A stretch of DNA of 64,000 bases, taken from Rhyzopertha dominica. Taxonomy: Eukaryota; Arthropoda; Insecta; Coleoptera; Bostrichidae. The stretch's first letter is position 1. Each line of letters starts with the position of its first letter. Below, in pieces: positions 34,079-45,073 of this stretch. The notes beneath the pieces were generated by a model. The model ran no database searches. It saw only the letters and a program-made list of their open reading frames with translations, and was not told where the DNA came from. The stretch lies in NCBI GenBank assembly GCA_025024175.1, contig QCXZ01000041.1, forward strand, positions 4,707,786-4,771,785, in the 5' to 3' direction. The translations under genes and the position numbers were made by a program.

Positions 34079-34920
34079 CCCCAGTATATACGCCGTTACG
34101 GATTGGTTCAATTCCCAGGCGAAGTCTTATGCACACCGGTAGAAGAAGCTGGTACAGCGTTACGAAAAGTGTTTAGAAGTGAACTGCGATTATGAGGAAA
34201 AACGGTCTTTATTTAATATAATGCCTCGTAGACTAGATAATGAATATAACGAAAGTCCGTGCCAACATAATCAAGTAAACCACAACATCGAAACCTGGCA
34301 ACACCTCATCACATTTCCTGTGCACCAGGGGTGTCCGTAGCGTGTGTCTGTTGTCTGGGTGGAATGCGCCGCTCAGACACGGGATAAATAAACGGGGCGG
34401 CGTGGAGGAGGGGTGGGTCGGTGGCCTGCTGCCATTGTCTGACCACCCTCATCAGTTGCAGCGGCCAGGGCCGGATTAGACGGCGCTTTTTTTAGTGGAC
34501 CTCTAAACCCGTCCCTAATTCTTTAGATAAGACGTGCTAATTGTCCAGATGGGTTACCCTAAAGCCTTATTAATTGAATCGAATTCACAGGAGCGGCGTT
34601 AAAGGATCAAGGAGGTGAGGTGTGAGGTCCTCCGGCAGAATAAACAATGCAGGATTTTCAGTGCGGGTGGACTCGTATTCCTTATCTTGTCACTGTTCGT
34701 ATTAGGTCATTATTTAATTGTGTACGGCAGTACGATACGGCGACACGGAATCTACTCATACACACTCACTAGTGGTATGTTCACAACTTCAATTAACTTC
34801 GTGTACGTCATCATTAAAATGGCATACAGTGCTTAACTGAAATATGGAGTATTCAGTGTCTCACTGAAATTAACAGTGGATGCAAATTGAATGTACTTAT
34901 AATAGTAATAATAATAAATA
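34079..34920. other. No gene recognised; GC-rich island 34290-34480
   Basis: The island holds GGGGCGGCGTGGAGGAGGGG and CpG-rich flanks in otherwise A+T-rich DNA. No frame there is convincing. It may be promoter-like or a conserved regulatory element. Confidence 0.35.
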
Positions 34921-36465
34921 ATGCCGGGTCGCTACAAAGTATGGAACCAGCAGGATATTTCAGTTTCTGTTTGACCAATTTTTCTGAAATTGTGCACGGG
35001 CCTATGAGTAATTAAAATGCATTTTCTGGAATTTTTTCAACTGCGTGTCAGCCCTCGTTTCCGCAAGTTGCATTTTTTTAAATAGGAAGGGGAATTCTCA
35101 TTGAAAAGGATATTTCTTCCTGATTTCAAAAATCTATCACACTTCTGATTTGAGAAAAGTGTGATAATAGACTTGAGTCTTGCAAAAAGACTTCAGGATA
35201 AAAACCATATTCGTTATCGCGAAGTAAGAACAAAAACTCCAGGTGTCTCATTTTCCTCGTGACTGGTGATAATTTTCATTCACTTTGTTATTTGCAATCG
35301 TAATGCCTCAGTTAACTGAAAATGATCGCATCGAAATTTTGATGATGATTGGTTATGGAGATAGAAGGCGAAGTTATTCGGAAGTAGTTGCGCTCTACAA
35401 TGCAGTTCATAAAGATCGTGAACCAATTGCCAGATCAACAGTTATTAAAACATTGCAACGTTTTCACAAAACAGACGGTGTTAAAAATCGTCAAAAACCA
35501 GGACATCCAAAGGTTCCTACGAGTGAGGAAAGTAGCTTGAATGTCCTTTTAGATGTGCAAGAGGATCCCAAGTGTTCCGTACAACAGCGTGCTCTCACTC
35601 ACCATATTAACAGAAGATGTTTTCAGACCATTTTGAAGAAATAGAAGTTTCATCCGAACAAAATTTACTTATTACAAGAACTGAGCAAAGATGATTTCGA
35701 TCGTAGGATAGAATATTGAGAAACTGCTATAAACATGATAGATGGAGATAGAAACATTTTGAATTGGATTATGTTTACTGATGAAGCGACCTTTTTGCCT
35801 CAGCTCTTGCGCGAACACGTTATACCAGAAATTATTCGCGGGGAGCGATAGAATGCCCAGCACGTTTCCCTGATCTGACGCCGCTTGATTTTTTCTGTGG
35901 GTATCTGAAAAATTTATTTATGCTGATCGGCCACATAATGCAGAAGATTTAAAGGACGAATCAGGGCAGAAATTCAGAACTTACCTCCAAATATGCTACA
36001 AAGAACATTAGAAAACTTCTACTCAAGGCTGCATTACTGCCAGGAAGTAAAGGGAAAACATTTTGAGCATATTCTCTAATGTAAAGACTGCATTTTGCAT
36101 GGAATCATGTTTTTCTTCTTTACTTTTATAGTAGACGTAAATTATCACCAGTCAAGGAAAAATGCTAATACCTGACTACTTTGTTCATTTTAGCGATAAA
36201 GAAAATTGTTTTCATTGTGTTCGTTCTTTACCACGCTGAATTACTGAATTTACACTATTCTCAACTCAGATGCATTTTTGAAATTAGGAAAATATATCCT
36301 TTTGACCTCCTTCCCATTTAAAAAAAATTTCAACTTACGCCCATATCTCGGAAACGAGAGCTGACAGGGAGTTGAAATTACCCATAGGCTCTTGCACAAT
36401 TTCAGAAAAATCTGTCGAACACAACCTGAAATATCTTGCTGGTTCCATACTTTGTAGCTACCCTG
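34921..36465 (+). mobile_element. DD41D mariner-like element, internally deleted, copy A
   Basis: Long inverted ends: GCTACAAAGTATGGAACCAG at 34931 onward and its reverse complement ending near 36458, flanked by TA. The transposase begins at ATG 35303 (MPQLTENDRIEILMMIGYGD), with two N-terminal helix-turn-helix-like blocks (RSYSEVVALYN; PIARSTVIKTLQRF). A stop follows at 35642, then a FTDEATF block with the first catalytic Asp. Deletions then remove the segment between DEATF and LLREHVIPEI and the QQDG block with the second Asp. RRLIFSVGI is all that remains of the third block, and YCQEVKGKHFEHIL closes the frame at 36077-36079. Compared with family members remembered, about half of the catalytic domain is gone. 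Confidence 0.85.
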
Positions 36466-36467
36466 TA

Positions 36468-37601
36468 TATAAAAAAAACGACAGTGCGAATAAGTTACAG
36501 CGTTTGAAGACATGATAAAATTTGAATGTATGTAATGTAACATTAATAAACGACCATTAGAACTCTCAATACTTCAAATGACATATGGCGCTGTCGAAAT
36601 CACCCTATTTTTTCACGGCCTATTTAATTTGCTCTCTGTTGGGTAATTCTGTTGGCACCATATGGTTTACTGCAAATAATGAGCGGTATTCGGTTCAGAT
36701 CACAACAATATTGGATGCTAGATGCTTACGACTGGTTAGTAGTTGGCTAAAAAGGTTCTTGTATGATATTTTATTTAAGCGATGGTGATCGTTAAAATAT
36801 ACTCGAAAACAATTTATATATAAAACGCCCTCAATTTTCATATGAAATGTTTACTTCTTGTAAAAATCGAACATTCTAATGATGTTTCTTGAGAAAAGCT
36901 ATCTAGCACCATTGGCAGAAAACAAACTGTAAAGAAAGCTTAAGAATTTTCTTTTGTTAGAATGATAAGAATTCTAATATAAATCAACGAGTTACGATCT
37001 TATGAAAGGAGAAAGCTTTTCATTCTTTTACGTAACAACTATTTGAATCTGTACTATATTGATTATATTAAACTGTACATGTAAAACTGTTATCTTTTAC
37101 ATATACTACAATATTAAGGAATGCTGATCCCTGTGGCACACTATAAGTAACAGACATTTTACTGGAAATAAGAGCGATGATGTTAATTACATGAAAGCGA
37201 TAATTAAAAAAGTTCTTTAAGAAAATCGAGTAAAACAAAGACGCTCACAGTGTGGCAGTAGGTATTTTGATTTTTCTGAATAGTAAAAGCTATGCTACTT
37301 TCGTAATAGGTAACTTTATAGTAATTGTCGAAGATAGGAATAATAACGGAGGTTTTTCATAATGCGTTATTTAAAAACAGTACAGTTGTGTTAACCACGA
37401 GTCCTAAGCCTTAGTAGTATATTAGTATGGAAAATAATATTTTTACGAACATTAGGAAGAAATCACAACACCGAAAATGTAGAATGAGAATATGAAGTAT
37501 TAGCTATATACTGATTAGCGAATGCTGTGTTTACTATCCGCTCTTAAAAATATATATGTGGTTACCAACTACTCTCAATTATTCTTTGTTAACAATCTTA
37601 C
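36468..37601. other. No gene recognised
   Basis: A+T-rich; no ORF with recognisable content. Confidence 0.45.
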
Positions 37602-37963
37602 GTCCGATACATAATCATGAATTCTGGTATACATCCTTTCTCCAAACACAGACTTCAATTCCCACAACACGTTCCTTGCAAAACCCACATAGCATCCTAT
37701 AACTGACATAACCGCGAGGTGTTCCAAGATCATCGCCGGAGCATCGTGTGAAATCAGCCATTTAACGCATGTGTTCTCTAGGGATGCACTGCCAAGTGAT
37801 GTAATTATATTCTGAATACCTTCAATTGCGATTTGCAGAAACGTTAGTTCGATCCGCCATGAGCCGTTTTGAAGCTGAACATTATTATGTAACAGCCGAT
37901 TATGTCGGAGCAAAAAGCATTCCAATTTGCCAAGAGATGCACGCAAATTGATTTTGTGGGAAC
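37602..37963 (-). CDS. Candidate internal exon of an unidentified host gene
   Basis: On the minus strand a 362-base open stretch is bounded by CCTTAG|GTTCCC (acceptor-like) and GTATCGGAC|GTAAGA (a strong donor). The frame stays open throughout and encodes about 120 residues of helix-forming, non-repetitive protein: LGKLECFLLRHNRLL, NGSWRIELTFLQIAIEGIQ, WLISHDAPAMILEHLAVM, ARNVLWELKSVFGERM. The composition is protein-like and not that of the surrounding A+T-rich DNA, and no transposase or RT motif is present. It looks like one exon of an alpha-helical (ARM/HEAT-like) protein, but I do not recognise the family. Neighbouring exons were not found within the window. An exon of a domesticated or unknown element is the alternative. 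Confidence 0.5.
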
Positions 37964-37985
37964 CTAAGGAACGGCGAAGTAGTTA

Positions 37986-38761
37986 AATGTGACGTGTTTT
38001 TCCATATTCCGCAAAAATTACCTATTTCTTTTTGATAACACGGGGGTGTTAGAGTCGTTTCAAAGCAAGAAATTCTACTCAAAATGATTAGGAAAAGGTT
38101 GAAAAGTTTCTAAATGAGCTATAGTTTNCAATATATTGGAATTGGAATGGGCTTTAATAGCTCAAGGATGTATTACTTATGAAAAATAAACAGGCGCTGA
38201 CGTTCTGGCGCTTAAAAGACACGGAATTTGGCAACTACTAACCATTATTGTAGAAAGGTTTAAAAGAATTAATGGCAAGCAAAATTAAGATTGCAAGGAA
38301 ACATTAACTAAGTATTAAGGATACAAACATTTTATATAACAAGTTGAGGAAGAAGATTTTCAAGTGTAAGTCAAGCTACTTTTAACAATTGTAGACGTAA
38401 TTCTTGTACAAAATTAACAAGTAATTTTGTTAATGTACAAGAATACGCTGCGACGAGAGATAAGACAAGAAATTAGATAGGAATTTGCATGTTTTGATGC
38501 ATCAGCAGGGAACTCTACAAAGTGATCCAAAAAAATTAAATGAAAAGAACAACCGGTGTTCCAAGGTCCATGGTTTTCGAAAATGAGCTTCTTACTAATC
38601 AGCAATTGTCAATTTGCAAGCGTATTCAGGCGTGAACAAACCCATGAAGGCTGTGATAACCATATTGCTTGTGAATTCTGTGATAAAATAGGTTGTGCTT
38701 CTTTGATCGTTAAAATAACTGTGATAACTCCCAAGCTCTCCACTCGTTTACTATAAAGTCC
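37986..38761. other. No gene recognised
   Basis: A+T-rich, no motif identified; N at 38128. Confidence 0.45.
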
Positions 38762-39070
38762 TGTGATATCATAAAAGCTGTGAAAAAATTAAATCTTATA
38801 ACATTTGTGGTCCAGACAATATATGTGGATACCTTGTTGCTGATTGTGTTAGCTGTTTCTTAGTTCCCCTTTGCCATTTATTTAATTTGAAATTGTTTAC
38901 GTCTGTTTATCCACCAAAGTGGAAAACAGGTCGAATTATACATGTATTTAAATCTGGTGATTGATCTAACATCCAAAATTACAGACTTTTATGTAATCTC
39001 AGTATGGTTGTATGGTTTGTGTCACTATATTGTTCCATTGTAGACTATTTTAGAGTGTTGGAAATAAATA
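38762..39070 (+). mobile_element. LINE reverse-transcriptase scrap
   Basis: One frame reads YNICGPDNICGYLVADCV, FLVPLCHLFNLKL, YPPKWKTGRIIHVFKSGD and, after a stop, NIQNYRLLCNLSMV. These are the blocks just before the RT core of CR1/Jockey-type LINEs (GPDGIP.., FP..WK..I..IFK.GD, NYRPISIL). Only about 80 residues survive. Confidence 0.75.
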
Positions 39071-39427
39071 AATTTGCCCTAAAGCATTAAGGGTTCTTCC
39101 CTTAGCCTTCCCTTAACAACTTGAAAATATGTATCCCAAAAATACATGCTTTCTGTATAATGTTAATTTTTGGTTCTCTTATATAGATAATATATTTTGT
39201 ATTTATTCCAGTCTTTGTTTCATTTTTTAAAATCCCTCTTTGCTGCTGGACTTTTGAATAAGAACACTAAAGCAAATAGAGATTGTAGATCTATTTTTAT
39301 TCTGATGAGAGTAGGAACAAATTATGTCTTATGCCTTGAAGTTTTGTTTTCGAATCGAATCAATTCAACTTGACCAGAGTTAGTAAAATATGAAAGATAA
39401 TCCATTTTTTCTCCAACTGCAAATATA
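39071..39427. other. No gene recognised
   Basis: A+T-rich spacer of ~350 bases between the LINE scrap and the TIR element. Confidence 0.5.
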
Positions 39428-39435
39428 AATATACT
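39428..39435. repeat. 8-bp target-site duplication, left (AATATACT)
   Basis: Exact match to 40818-40825. Confidence 0.85.
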
Positions 39436-40817
39436 TATGGGCGTACCGAAGGAAGGCAAGGGGGGGGGGGCACCTGGATTGCCAACTCTGGGCCCTTCCA
39501 ATTTCCCATACATTTATCTGGTTAATTATGTATATACACCTAAAAATTGTCTTATTTACAAAATTGTAAATACAATAAAAGTTATACGCAAGTGTATTTC
39601 ACAATTTTCATTCATTGACCCTAGCGAATGACCTTCTGTAATAAGTCGTTGTCAAATGGTTTGCAAGCCTAATCGACGCCATGAGCTTTTTGAAGCTGTA
39701 ACTGCAACGTTCTTGTTGTTACGAATCGTTGTCTTAGAGCAGATATAACTTTAAAAGACTATCTTGGTCAGGATGAGTCAACACGATTTCTGCTTAGTTC
39801 AGTTCTCCAACCTTTTCTTATAAAGATTGTTCAACTAACTACTGTTATATGGAATCACATCAGAATCTGTCATATATTCGGTAATAACTAACTTTTGTAC
39901 CAAATGTCTAAATTCACATTACATTTTAACAATTAATACAAAAAAAAAACAAAAATCCATCCGAACTTTTTTAATATAAGGTTTAGGAATCCCGTAAAAG
40001 CATTATCAGCACGAATTAAAACCCGGTATGTTGTTAAAAATGCAATTAAATATATTTCAGTTTATTTAAATGAAGCTTAATTTGGTTAAAGTATTAAGTA
40101 GTCGGTTAATTTTTGATAGCAATGCACTGGCGGTCTAAGAAGGTTGGCTTGACGCATAATGCTGAGGCATTTGTCATTCTGTCATTTAATAATGTTAGTT
40201 ATCCATCCAGTCTCTTTCCGTGGGGACTAAAAATTACTACAATTGTATCTTTTGTACCTATACATATGAATTCCCGCCTTAAATTTTTAAAGCTTCTGGT
40301 GTGAGAAGTTGAAACTGTACTAAAAACGCATCGGTTAATGCATTAGTCTTTGATATGTGTTAATTCTGAATCAGAAATCGTGCTCCTATTAGTAGAACTT
40401 TTAAGGTGAAATTTATGTTCCTTTGGTACTTCGTATGATATCATTATACATTATGTGGATCACGGATCTTTATTCTCCCAAATAAAATGTATCAACTCAT
40501 TTTTTGTTAAACGCGAGAGGGATGTAACTGAATGCGCCTCGCCTAACTGAGTTCATCAATAATGGAATTAGTATAAAGATGCTTTGTATGATCAGTGTAC
40601 ATAGAAAACATATAAATAATTTAGATCTTTATTTCACAGAAGATGTCTTAAGTATCCTTGCAGAATATCCACGAAGATTATTCATGGAATAAATACTTCA
40701 TTATTTACTTAAGTACCTATACCTTATAAACATTTATTATTTCTATTTATGTTGAGTTGTACTCTACAGGACGTTCCTGCTTTGACCTCCCTAGACCACA
40801 AGCTGGGTACGCCCATG
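39436..40817. mobile_element. Non-autonomous TIR DNA transposon, 1382 bp, 8-bp duplication
   Basis: The left end TATGGGCGTACC and the right end GGTACGCCCATG are inverted repeats (11 of 12 bases) and sit directly inside perfect AATATACT duplications. Eight-base duplications point to hAT, P or a related superfamily, but the TIR is not one I can place. The inside is A+T-rich with no transposase frame; an 11-base G run lies at 39460-39470. Clean duplications suggest a fairly recent insertion. Confidence 0.8.
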
Positions 40818-40825
40818 AATATACT

Positions 40826-41298
40826 AATTAATAAAAAAGAGGACAGTTAAATGGATGTAAATTGCACATGACTGTATTAAAATAAAGGATGCATACATAT
40901 GTTTTGAGGGAATCCACTTCATTTCAATCTAAAATTAATTAATCTTATTAATGAAACGTGAATGCAATAACGAAGATATAAAAAGTCTGTACCGAATCCG
41001 ACAAATTCAACAGCGAGTAAAACGAAACTGATTTATGACAGATACCTACATCTTTGTTACGCTACGCTCGTAAATGGGGGATAAATAGTATTGCAGGCCC
41101 ATAAAAGCTTTTTGGACGATTCAACGGCCGAAATACGGCATTATCCAACAATTCGTTAGTTTCTTCCGGCGCGACCACAAAGAGGGTTAAGTCCACCAGG
41201 AGCATACGTCCGGAGCAGGGAGGCAAGCGGCCGGACAGAGGATGTGTCAGTGGCCTGCAAGGAACGCGGACCGCCGACCAAGGCCAGGTTAGGTTTAC
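40826..41298. other. Spacer leading to a GC-rich island (about 41040-41420)
   Basis: From 41160 the base composition rises sharply. The island contains the candidate first exon at 41299-41362 and, on the intron side, CCAGGTTAGGTTTACC. No other feature. Confidence 0.4.
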
Positions 41299-41362
41299 CT
41301 GGCGCATACCCACCCATGCTCATCCCAGCAGACGTCGGCGAGATGGCTGGATACCCGGACAT
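41299..41362 (-). CDS. Candidate first coding exon of an unidentified host gene
   Basis: On the minus strand ATG at 41362 has an excellent insect start context (CAACAAAAATG). It opens 21 codons rich in Ser, Gly, Pro, Tyr and Met (MSGYPAISPTSAG..MGGYAP) and ends one base into the next codon at a strong donor, GCGCCAG|GTAAAC. The frame is also open upstream of the ATG (..FNRVLSRSGATK), so an alternative is an internal exon starting at TTTCCTCAAG|GC near 41407. Low-complexity N-termini of this kind are typical of transcription factors and RNA-binding proteins; I cannot name the gene. No downstream exon on this strand is recognisable within the window. Confidence 0.4.
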
Positions 41363-41429
41363 TTTTGTTGCACCCGACCTCGAGAGAACGCGGTTGAAGA
41401 GGCCTTGAGGAAATAACGAAATTAAAACT

Positions 41430-42075
41430 TCTGAATCGGCAAAGTAGTGGCCAAACTCGCATCATTGCTTGATGAGATGATAGTTGAAAATTGAAGTGAT
41501 ATTCTGTTAGGTATTATAATTTATTTACTAATAAGAAAGCTTTGGTGTTTGCGCCGCCTTCCACACTCCGTGGCTCTTGAAATTCTTAGGAAACTTTGGC
41601 TTACAGCTTTTCATTCATACGCCAGTTAACATTGGGCTACTTTGAACCATTCCGCGCTATTCCGCGGGAATTTGCTATTCAGCGAGAATAACAAAACGAT
41701 ATCAAATTTTCTAAAAAAGTGGAAGTAACTTTGTTCAGCTCGACAGAAGATAAATTATACCTAAGGGGACTTATGCCGTTTTCAGAGATAGGGAGAATCA
41801 ATGTTAACTTTTAATAAGAATTACTCTGAAACCCCTTCATATATTTGAATGGGGTTTTTACAATGAAAAACTTTTTATACACAATTTTTCCTTCTTCTAT
41901 CAAATTGAAATATTGACAAATAAGCGACTGCTGTGAATCGATTGTTTTAAAAAGTACATTCAATCAAGTCCTAATGTCCTTTTCATTGTAATGTCAAATA
42001 ATAAAAGTTTACGAAAATTTTGTTCAGAAACATCCTAACACACATATCTCGATCTTAATGAATTAGCTATTATTA
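41430..42075. other. No gene recognised
   Basis: A+T-rich spacer. Confidence 0.5.
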
Positions 42076-42077
42076 TA

Positions 42078-43408
42078 CGAGGCATGCTTTTTAAGTAACT
42101 ACCGTTTTGCGATTCCGCCGCCGCAGCGCTACGGTTGGCGTTCCGCGCATGCGCGCTGGTTACCTACATCTCTTGTCTACGCACTGATGCCATTACAGTT
42201 TGATTCTTCATTGTATACGTTGTTTACTGAGTGTTTCAGATGCCTCCGACAATTGTGAGTCCCGCCGATTGTGAAATACGGGCTGTTATACGATTTCTTA
42301 GTGCTAAAGGCGTAAAACCGATCGATATTCATCGTGAGATCTGTGAAGCTTACGGACAAAACATTATGAGTGAAGGAACGGTAAGGAAAAGGGTGAGAGC
42401 ATTTAAAGATGGCCGCACAAATGTGCATGATGAAAAACGGAATGGGCGTCCTTCGGTCGTTAATGAAGATTTGGTGCAGAAAGTGAACGAAAAGGTGAGA
42501 GAAAACAGACGCTTTACAATTTCATCATTGTGCGACTGCTTTCCTCAATATTCTCGTAGTGTTTTGTATCGCATTGTGACCGAGAACTTGAATTACCGGA
42601 AATTGTGTTCACGTTGGGTTCCGAAAATGTTGACGGATTTGCACAAAACCCAACTTTTAGGCAGTGCATTGACTTTTCTTGAGCGGTACCACAATGAAGG
42701 TGAAGATTTTTTAGACCAAATTGTTACTGGTGAAGAAACATGGGTGGCCTACGTCACACCAGAATTGAAACAACAATCCATGGAATGGCGACATTCATCA
42801 TCACCCAAAAAAGTGAAGTTTAAGCAAACAATTTCTGCCCGGAAAATCATGTGCACAGTTTTTTGGGACAGAAAAGGAGTAATGCTAGTGGAGTTTCTGC
42901 CTCGTAATGAGACAATCAATGCAGCGTCTTATTGTAAGACATTGAACAATCTGCGTCGTGCAATCCAGAACAAAAGACGTGGCAAGTTGAGTAAGGGTAT
43001 CGTTTTGCTGCATGACAATGCCCGTCCACATGTGGCTAATCGGACCAAAGATCTCATCAAATCTTTTAAATGGAAAACTCTAGATCATCCTCCATACAGC
43101 CCTCATCTGGCGCCCAGCGACTACCATTTGTTCCTGCACTTGAAGAAACAACTGGGTGGTCAGCGTCTTCAAGACGATAACGAAGTCGAAACATTTGTGA
43201 TACAGTGGTTAACAAGTCAGGCGGCAGAATTTTATGAGGAGTGTATTCAAAAGCTGGTGCCACGTTATGACAAGTGCCTCAATATTCACGGAAATTATGT
43301 AGAAAAGTAGATTAAGGTACAGGCTTTCATGTAAGATAAAATTATTGCGATATATTTGCACGTCTTTTTTTAATTCCAAAACGGTACTTACTTAAAAAAC
43401 ATGCCTCG
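42078..43408 (+). mobile_element. Full-length mariner transposon (DD34D)
   Basis: TIRs CGAGGCATG.. and ..CATGCCTCG, about 30 bases long with few mismatches, lie in TA duplications at 42076-42077 and 43409-43410. The element is 1331 bp and contains one uninterrupted transposase gene. It is very similar to the deleted copy at 5545-6259, so the family was recently active in this genome. Confidence 0.95.
42240..43310 (+). CDS. Mariner transposase, full-length, first catalytic Asp replaced by Glu
   Basis: Cut-and-paste transposase of the mariner family, acting on its own TIRs in the nucleus. I chose the ATG at 42240 (MPPTIVSPAD) rather than an in-frame ATG three codons upstream because the deleted copy starts there. 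There are 356 residues, close to the usual ~345-355. Residues 1-110 hold two helix-turn-helix units (PIDIHREICEAYG; FTISSLCDCF) with a GRP-type linker (NGRPS). The catalytic triad should be D,D34D. D259 (LLHDNARPH) and D294 (APSDYH) are present with 34 residues between them, but the first block reads VTGEETWV where family members have TGDE, giving Glu165. YSPHLAPSD also has His in place of a conserved, non-catalytic Asp. The frame is intact, but these changes probably make this copy inactive or weak. Confidence 0.9.
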   Translation: MPPTIVSPADCEIRAVIRFLSAKGVKPIDIHREICEAYGQNIMSEGTVRKRVRAFKDGRTNVHDEKRNGRPSVVNEDLVQKVNEKVRENRRFTISSLCDCFPQYSRSVLYRIVTENLNYRKLCSRWVPKMLTDLHKTQLLGSALTFLERYHNEGEDFLDQIVTGEETWVAYVTPELKQQSMEWRHSSSPKKVKFKQTISARKIMCTVFWDRKGVMLVEFLPRNETINAASYCKTLNNLRRAIQNKRRGKLSKGIVLLHDNARPHVANRTKDLIKSFKWKTLDHPPYSPHLAPSDYHLFLHLKKQLGGQRLQDDNEVETFVIQWLTSQAAEFYEECIQKLVPRYDKCLNIHGNYVEK

Positions 43409-43410
43409 TA

Positions 43411-44015
43411 AGTATTGTCCTAATTTTTATTGACTGCGAAAGTTCTAATATTTAAGCTGATCAAAATGCCATTAACAATTTTGAACAAAAACTTTCGTGC
43501 TAAAATACGCGGACTCTTGTCAAATTATTAACACTAATTTGATCCATTAAAATTATTGATAGACGCGTACTCTCAAACAATTGTAGTAACGATATTTTTT
43601 TTACCAAAAGCTTGTGATATTACGGTAGATAAAATCGCTACCATACTGGCAGAAGGTCGCAGGTATATTTTTTGTATTTCAGAAATACTCTAAATTACAA
43701 ATATAACGTATGTGTTAAACGTAATCAGCGTATTTGGTCTGTTCTTCTAAAAAACAGTTTCATGCTTAATGAAAAATAAAATAATTTGAGCTTACAGTTT
43801 CGATAATTCAAAGTTCTCATACAACCTTGTGGCATTATGGTAGCGAAATAAAATTGCTGAAAATTGTAACATAACTTACTATACTTTCTATAAACTACTC
43901 GTAAAACATTACTTCAAATATTAATAAATGCTGTGCCACATTCAAAATTTGCTCAATACTGTTTTTTTCCTCAGATTTTTTTTATATCGCGTTTTGTTAT
44001 AAGACCATTTACTAG
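43411..44015. other. No gene recognised
   Basis: A+T-rich spacer between the mariner and the Gypsy element. AATA at 44016-44019 is the left Gypsy target duplication. Confidence 0.5.
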
Positions 44016-44019
44016 AATA

Positions 44020-44174
44020 TGTAGCGTCATATTATAATTTTTATTTAAAAATAATCATAGGTTTCTGGCTATTGCATCCATGACAACAATTTGTAAAAAA
44101 GATAATAAAGAAATGATGACTGATAAATTGTCATTAAAAAAATAATTGTATAATTATCCAAATATACAACTATA
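44020..44174 (+). repeat. 5' LTR of the Gypsy element (155 bp)
   Basis: Begins TGTAGCGTCA and ends ..CAACTATA; the exact 3' edge is uncertain by about three bases because the following AAT is shared with the target duplication. It contains AATAAA near 44104 and a TATAATTAT segment near 44151. The LTR is short, as in other CsRn1-type elements. Confidence 0.9.
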
Positions 44175-44177
44175 AAT

Positions 44178-44190
44178 TGGTGACCCCGAC
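44178..44190 (+). promoter_or_regulatory. Primer-binding site for tRNA-Trp
   Basis: TGGTGACCCCGAC is the exact complement of the 3' end of insect tRNA-Trp (..GTCGGGGTCACCA, CCA included), placed three bases after the LTR. The tRNA sequence is from memory. Confidence 0.85.
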
Positions 44191-44203
44191 AAAAATATTT
44201 AAA

Positions 44204-45073
44204 ATGATTGAGGAAAATGTGGAACAAGGAACTCCTGAAAATGTCCGCATGGTCGCCGCATCGGCTCCTCCGCAACTACCTGCCTTTTGGGGAAATCGAC
44301 CAGCCCTGTGGTTTCGTGCTGTGGAAGCAAAATTTAATTTAGCATTCCCAAAAGTTACAAGAGAAGTTACACGTTTTGAGCATGTGATCTGTGTGCTGCC
44401 TCCGGAAGTTGCCGCTGAAGTCAGTGACATCATCGAAAACCCGGATCCTACAAAACCTTATACAAAGCTTAAAGAAGAGATAATAAAGAGGATGTCTTTG
44501 TCAGAAGCCCAGCGACTGAAACAGCTTTTATCGGGGCAGGAGCTAGGATCACGAAAACCCAGCCAATTATTACGTCACATGAAAAGCCTTGTCGGGGATG
44601 AGCAATATGTTAATTCAAACGCACTGCGAGAGCTTTTCTTGCAGCAAATGCCTGTATCAATACAGCCGATTTTGATCGCCCTAGGAGATCTTCCTGTAGA
44701 CCGCGTCGCCACCATAGCGGATCAAATCATGGAAGCGACTCCATCGGCTGCCATCTCCGCCGTGGCACCATCAAAAAATTATAACTGCATTGCCAATCCA
44801 AACATGCACGTGACATATAGTGGTGCAACAGCCAACCAGCCCGACGCTATTTTGACAATGATTTTGGATCGGTTAGATAATCTGGAAAGACAATTAGCCT
44901 ACAGAAACCAAAACCAAAATCACCACGCCAGAGCAAGAGACAGATCACGAAGCAAAAGCCACGACAAAGGACGTGATCAATGGTGTTACTACCACAGACG
45001 GTTTGGTAATAAAGCACAACATTGCACCACCCCTTGTGCATATTCAAAAAACTCTCAACAAACGCAGGAGTAA
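44204..45073 (+). CDS. gag: Gag polyprotein of the Gypsy element
   Basis: Structural protein that assembles the virus-like particle and binds the RNA. ATG at 44204 (MIEENVEQ) is the first in frame after the primer site; 289 residues. Residues about 25-200 form the capsid region ([20 protein letters not shown].., the retrotransposon gag fold), with [13 protein letters not shown] and QLLRHMKSL typical of this clade. A Gln/Asn- and Arg/Ser-rich basic stretch (residues about 235-265) precedes the single finger [17 protein letters not shown], which is the C..H..C..C box of CsRn1-type Gag instead of the usual CCHC knuckle. The gene overlaps pol by 52 bases. Confidence 0.9.
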   Translation: MIEENVEQGTPENVRMVAASAPPQLPAFWGNRPALWFRAVEAKFNLAFPKVTREVTRFEHVICVLPPEVAAEVSDIIENPDPTKPYTKLKEEIIKRMSLSEAQRLKQLLSGQELGSRKPSQLLRHMKSLVGDEQYVNSNALRELFLQQMPVSIQPILIALGDLPVDRVATIADQIMEATPSAAISAVAPSKNYNCIANPNMHVTYSGATANQPDAILTMILDRLDNLERQLAYRNQNQNHHARARDRSRSKSHDKGRDQWCYYHRRFGNKAQHCTTPCAYSKNSQQTQE

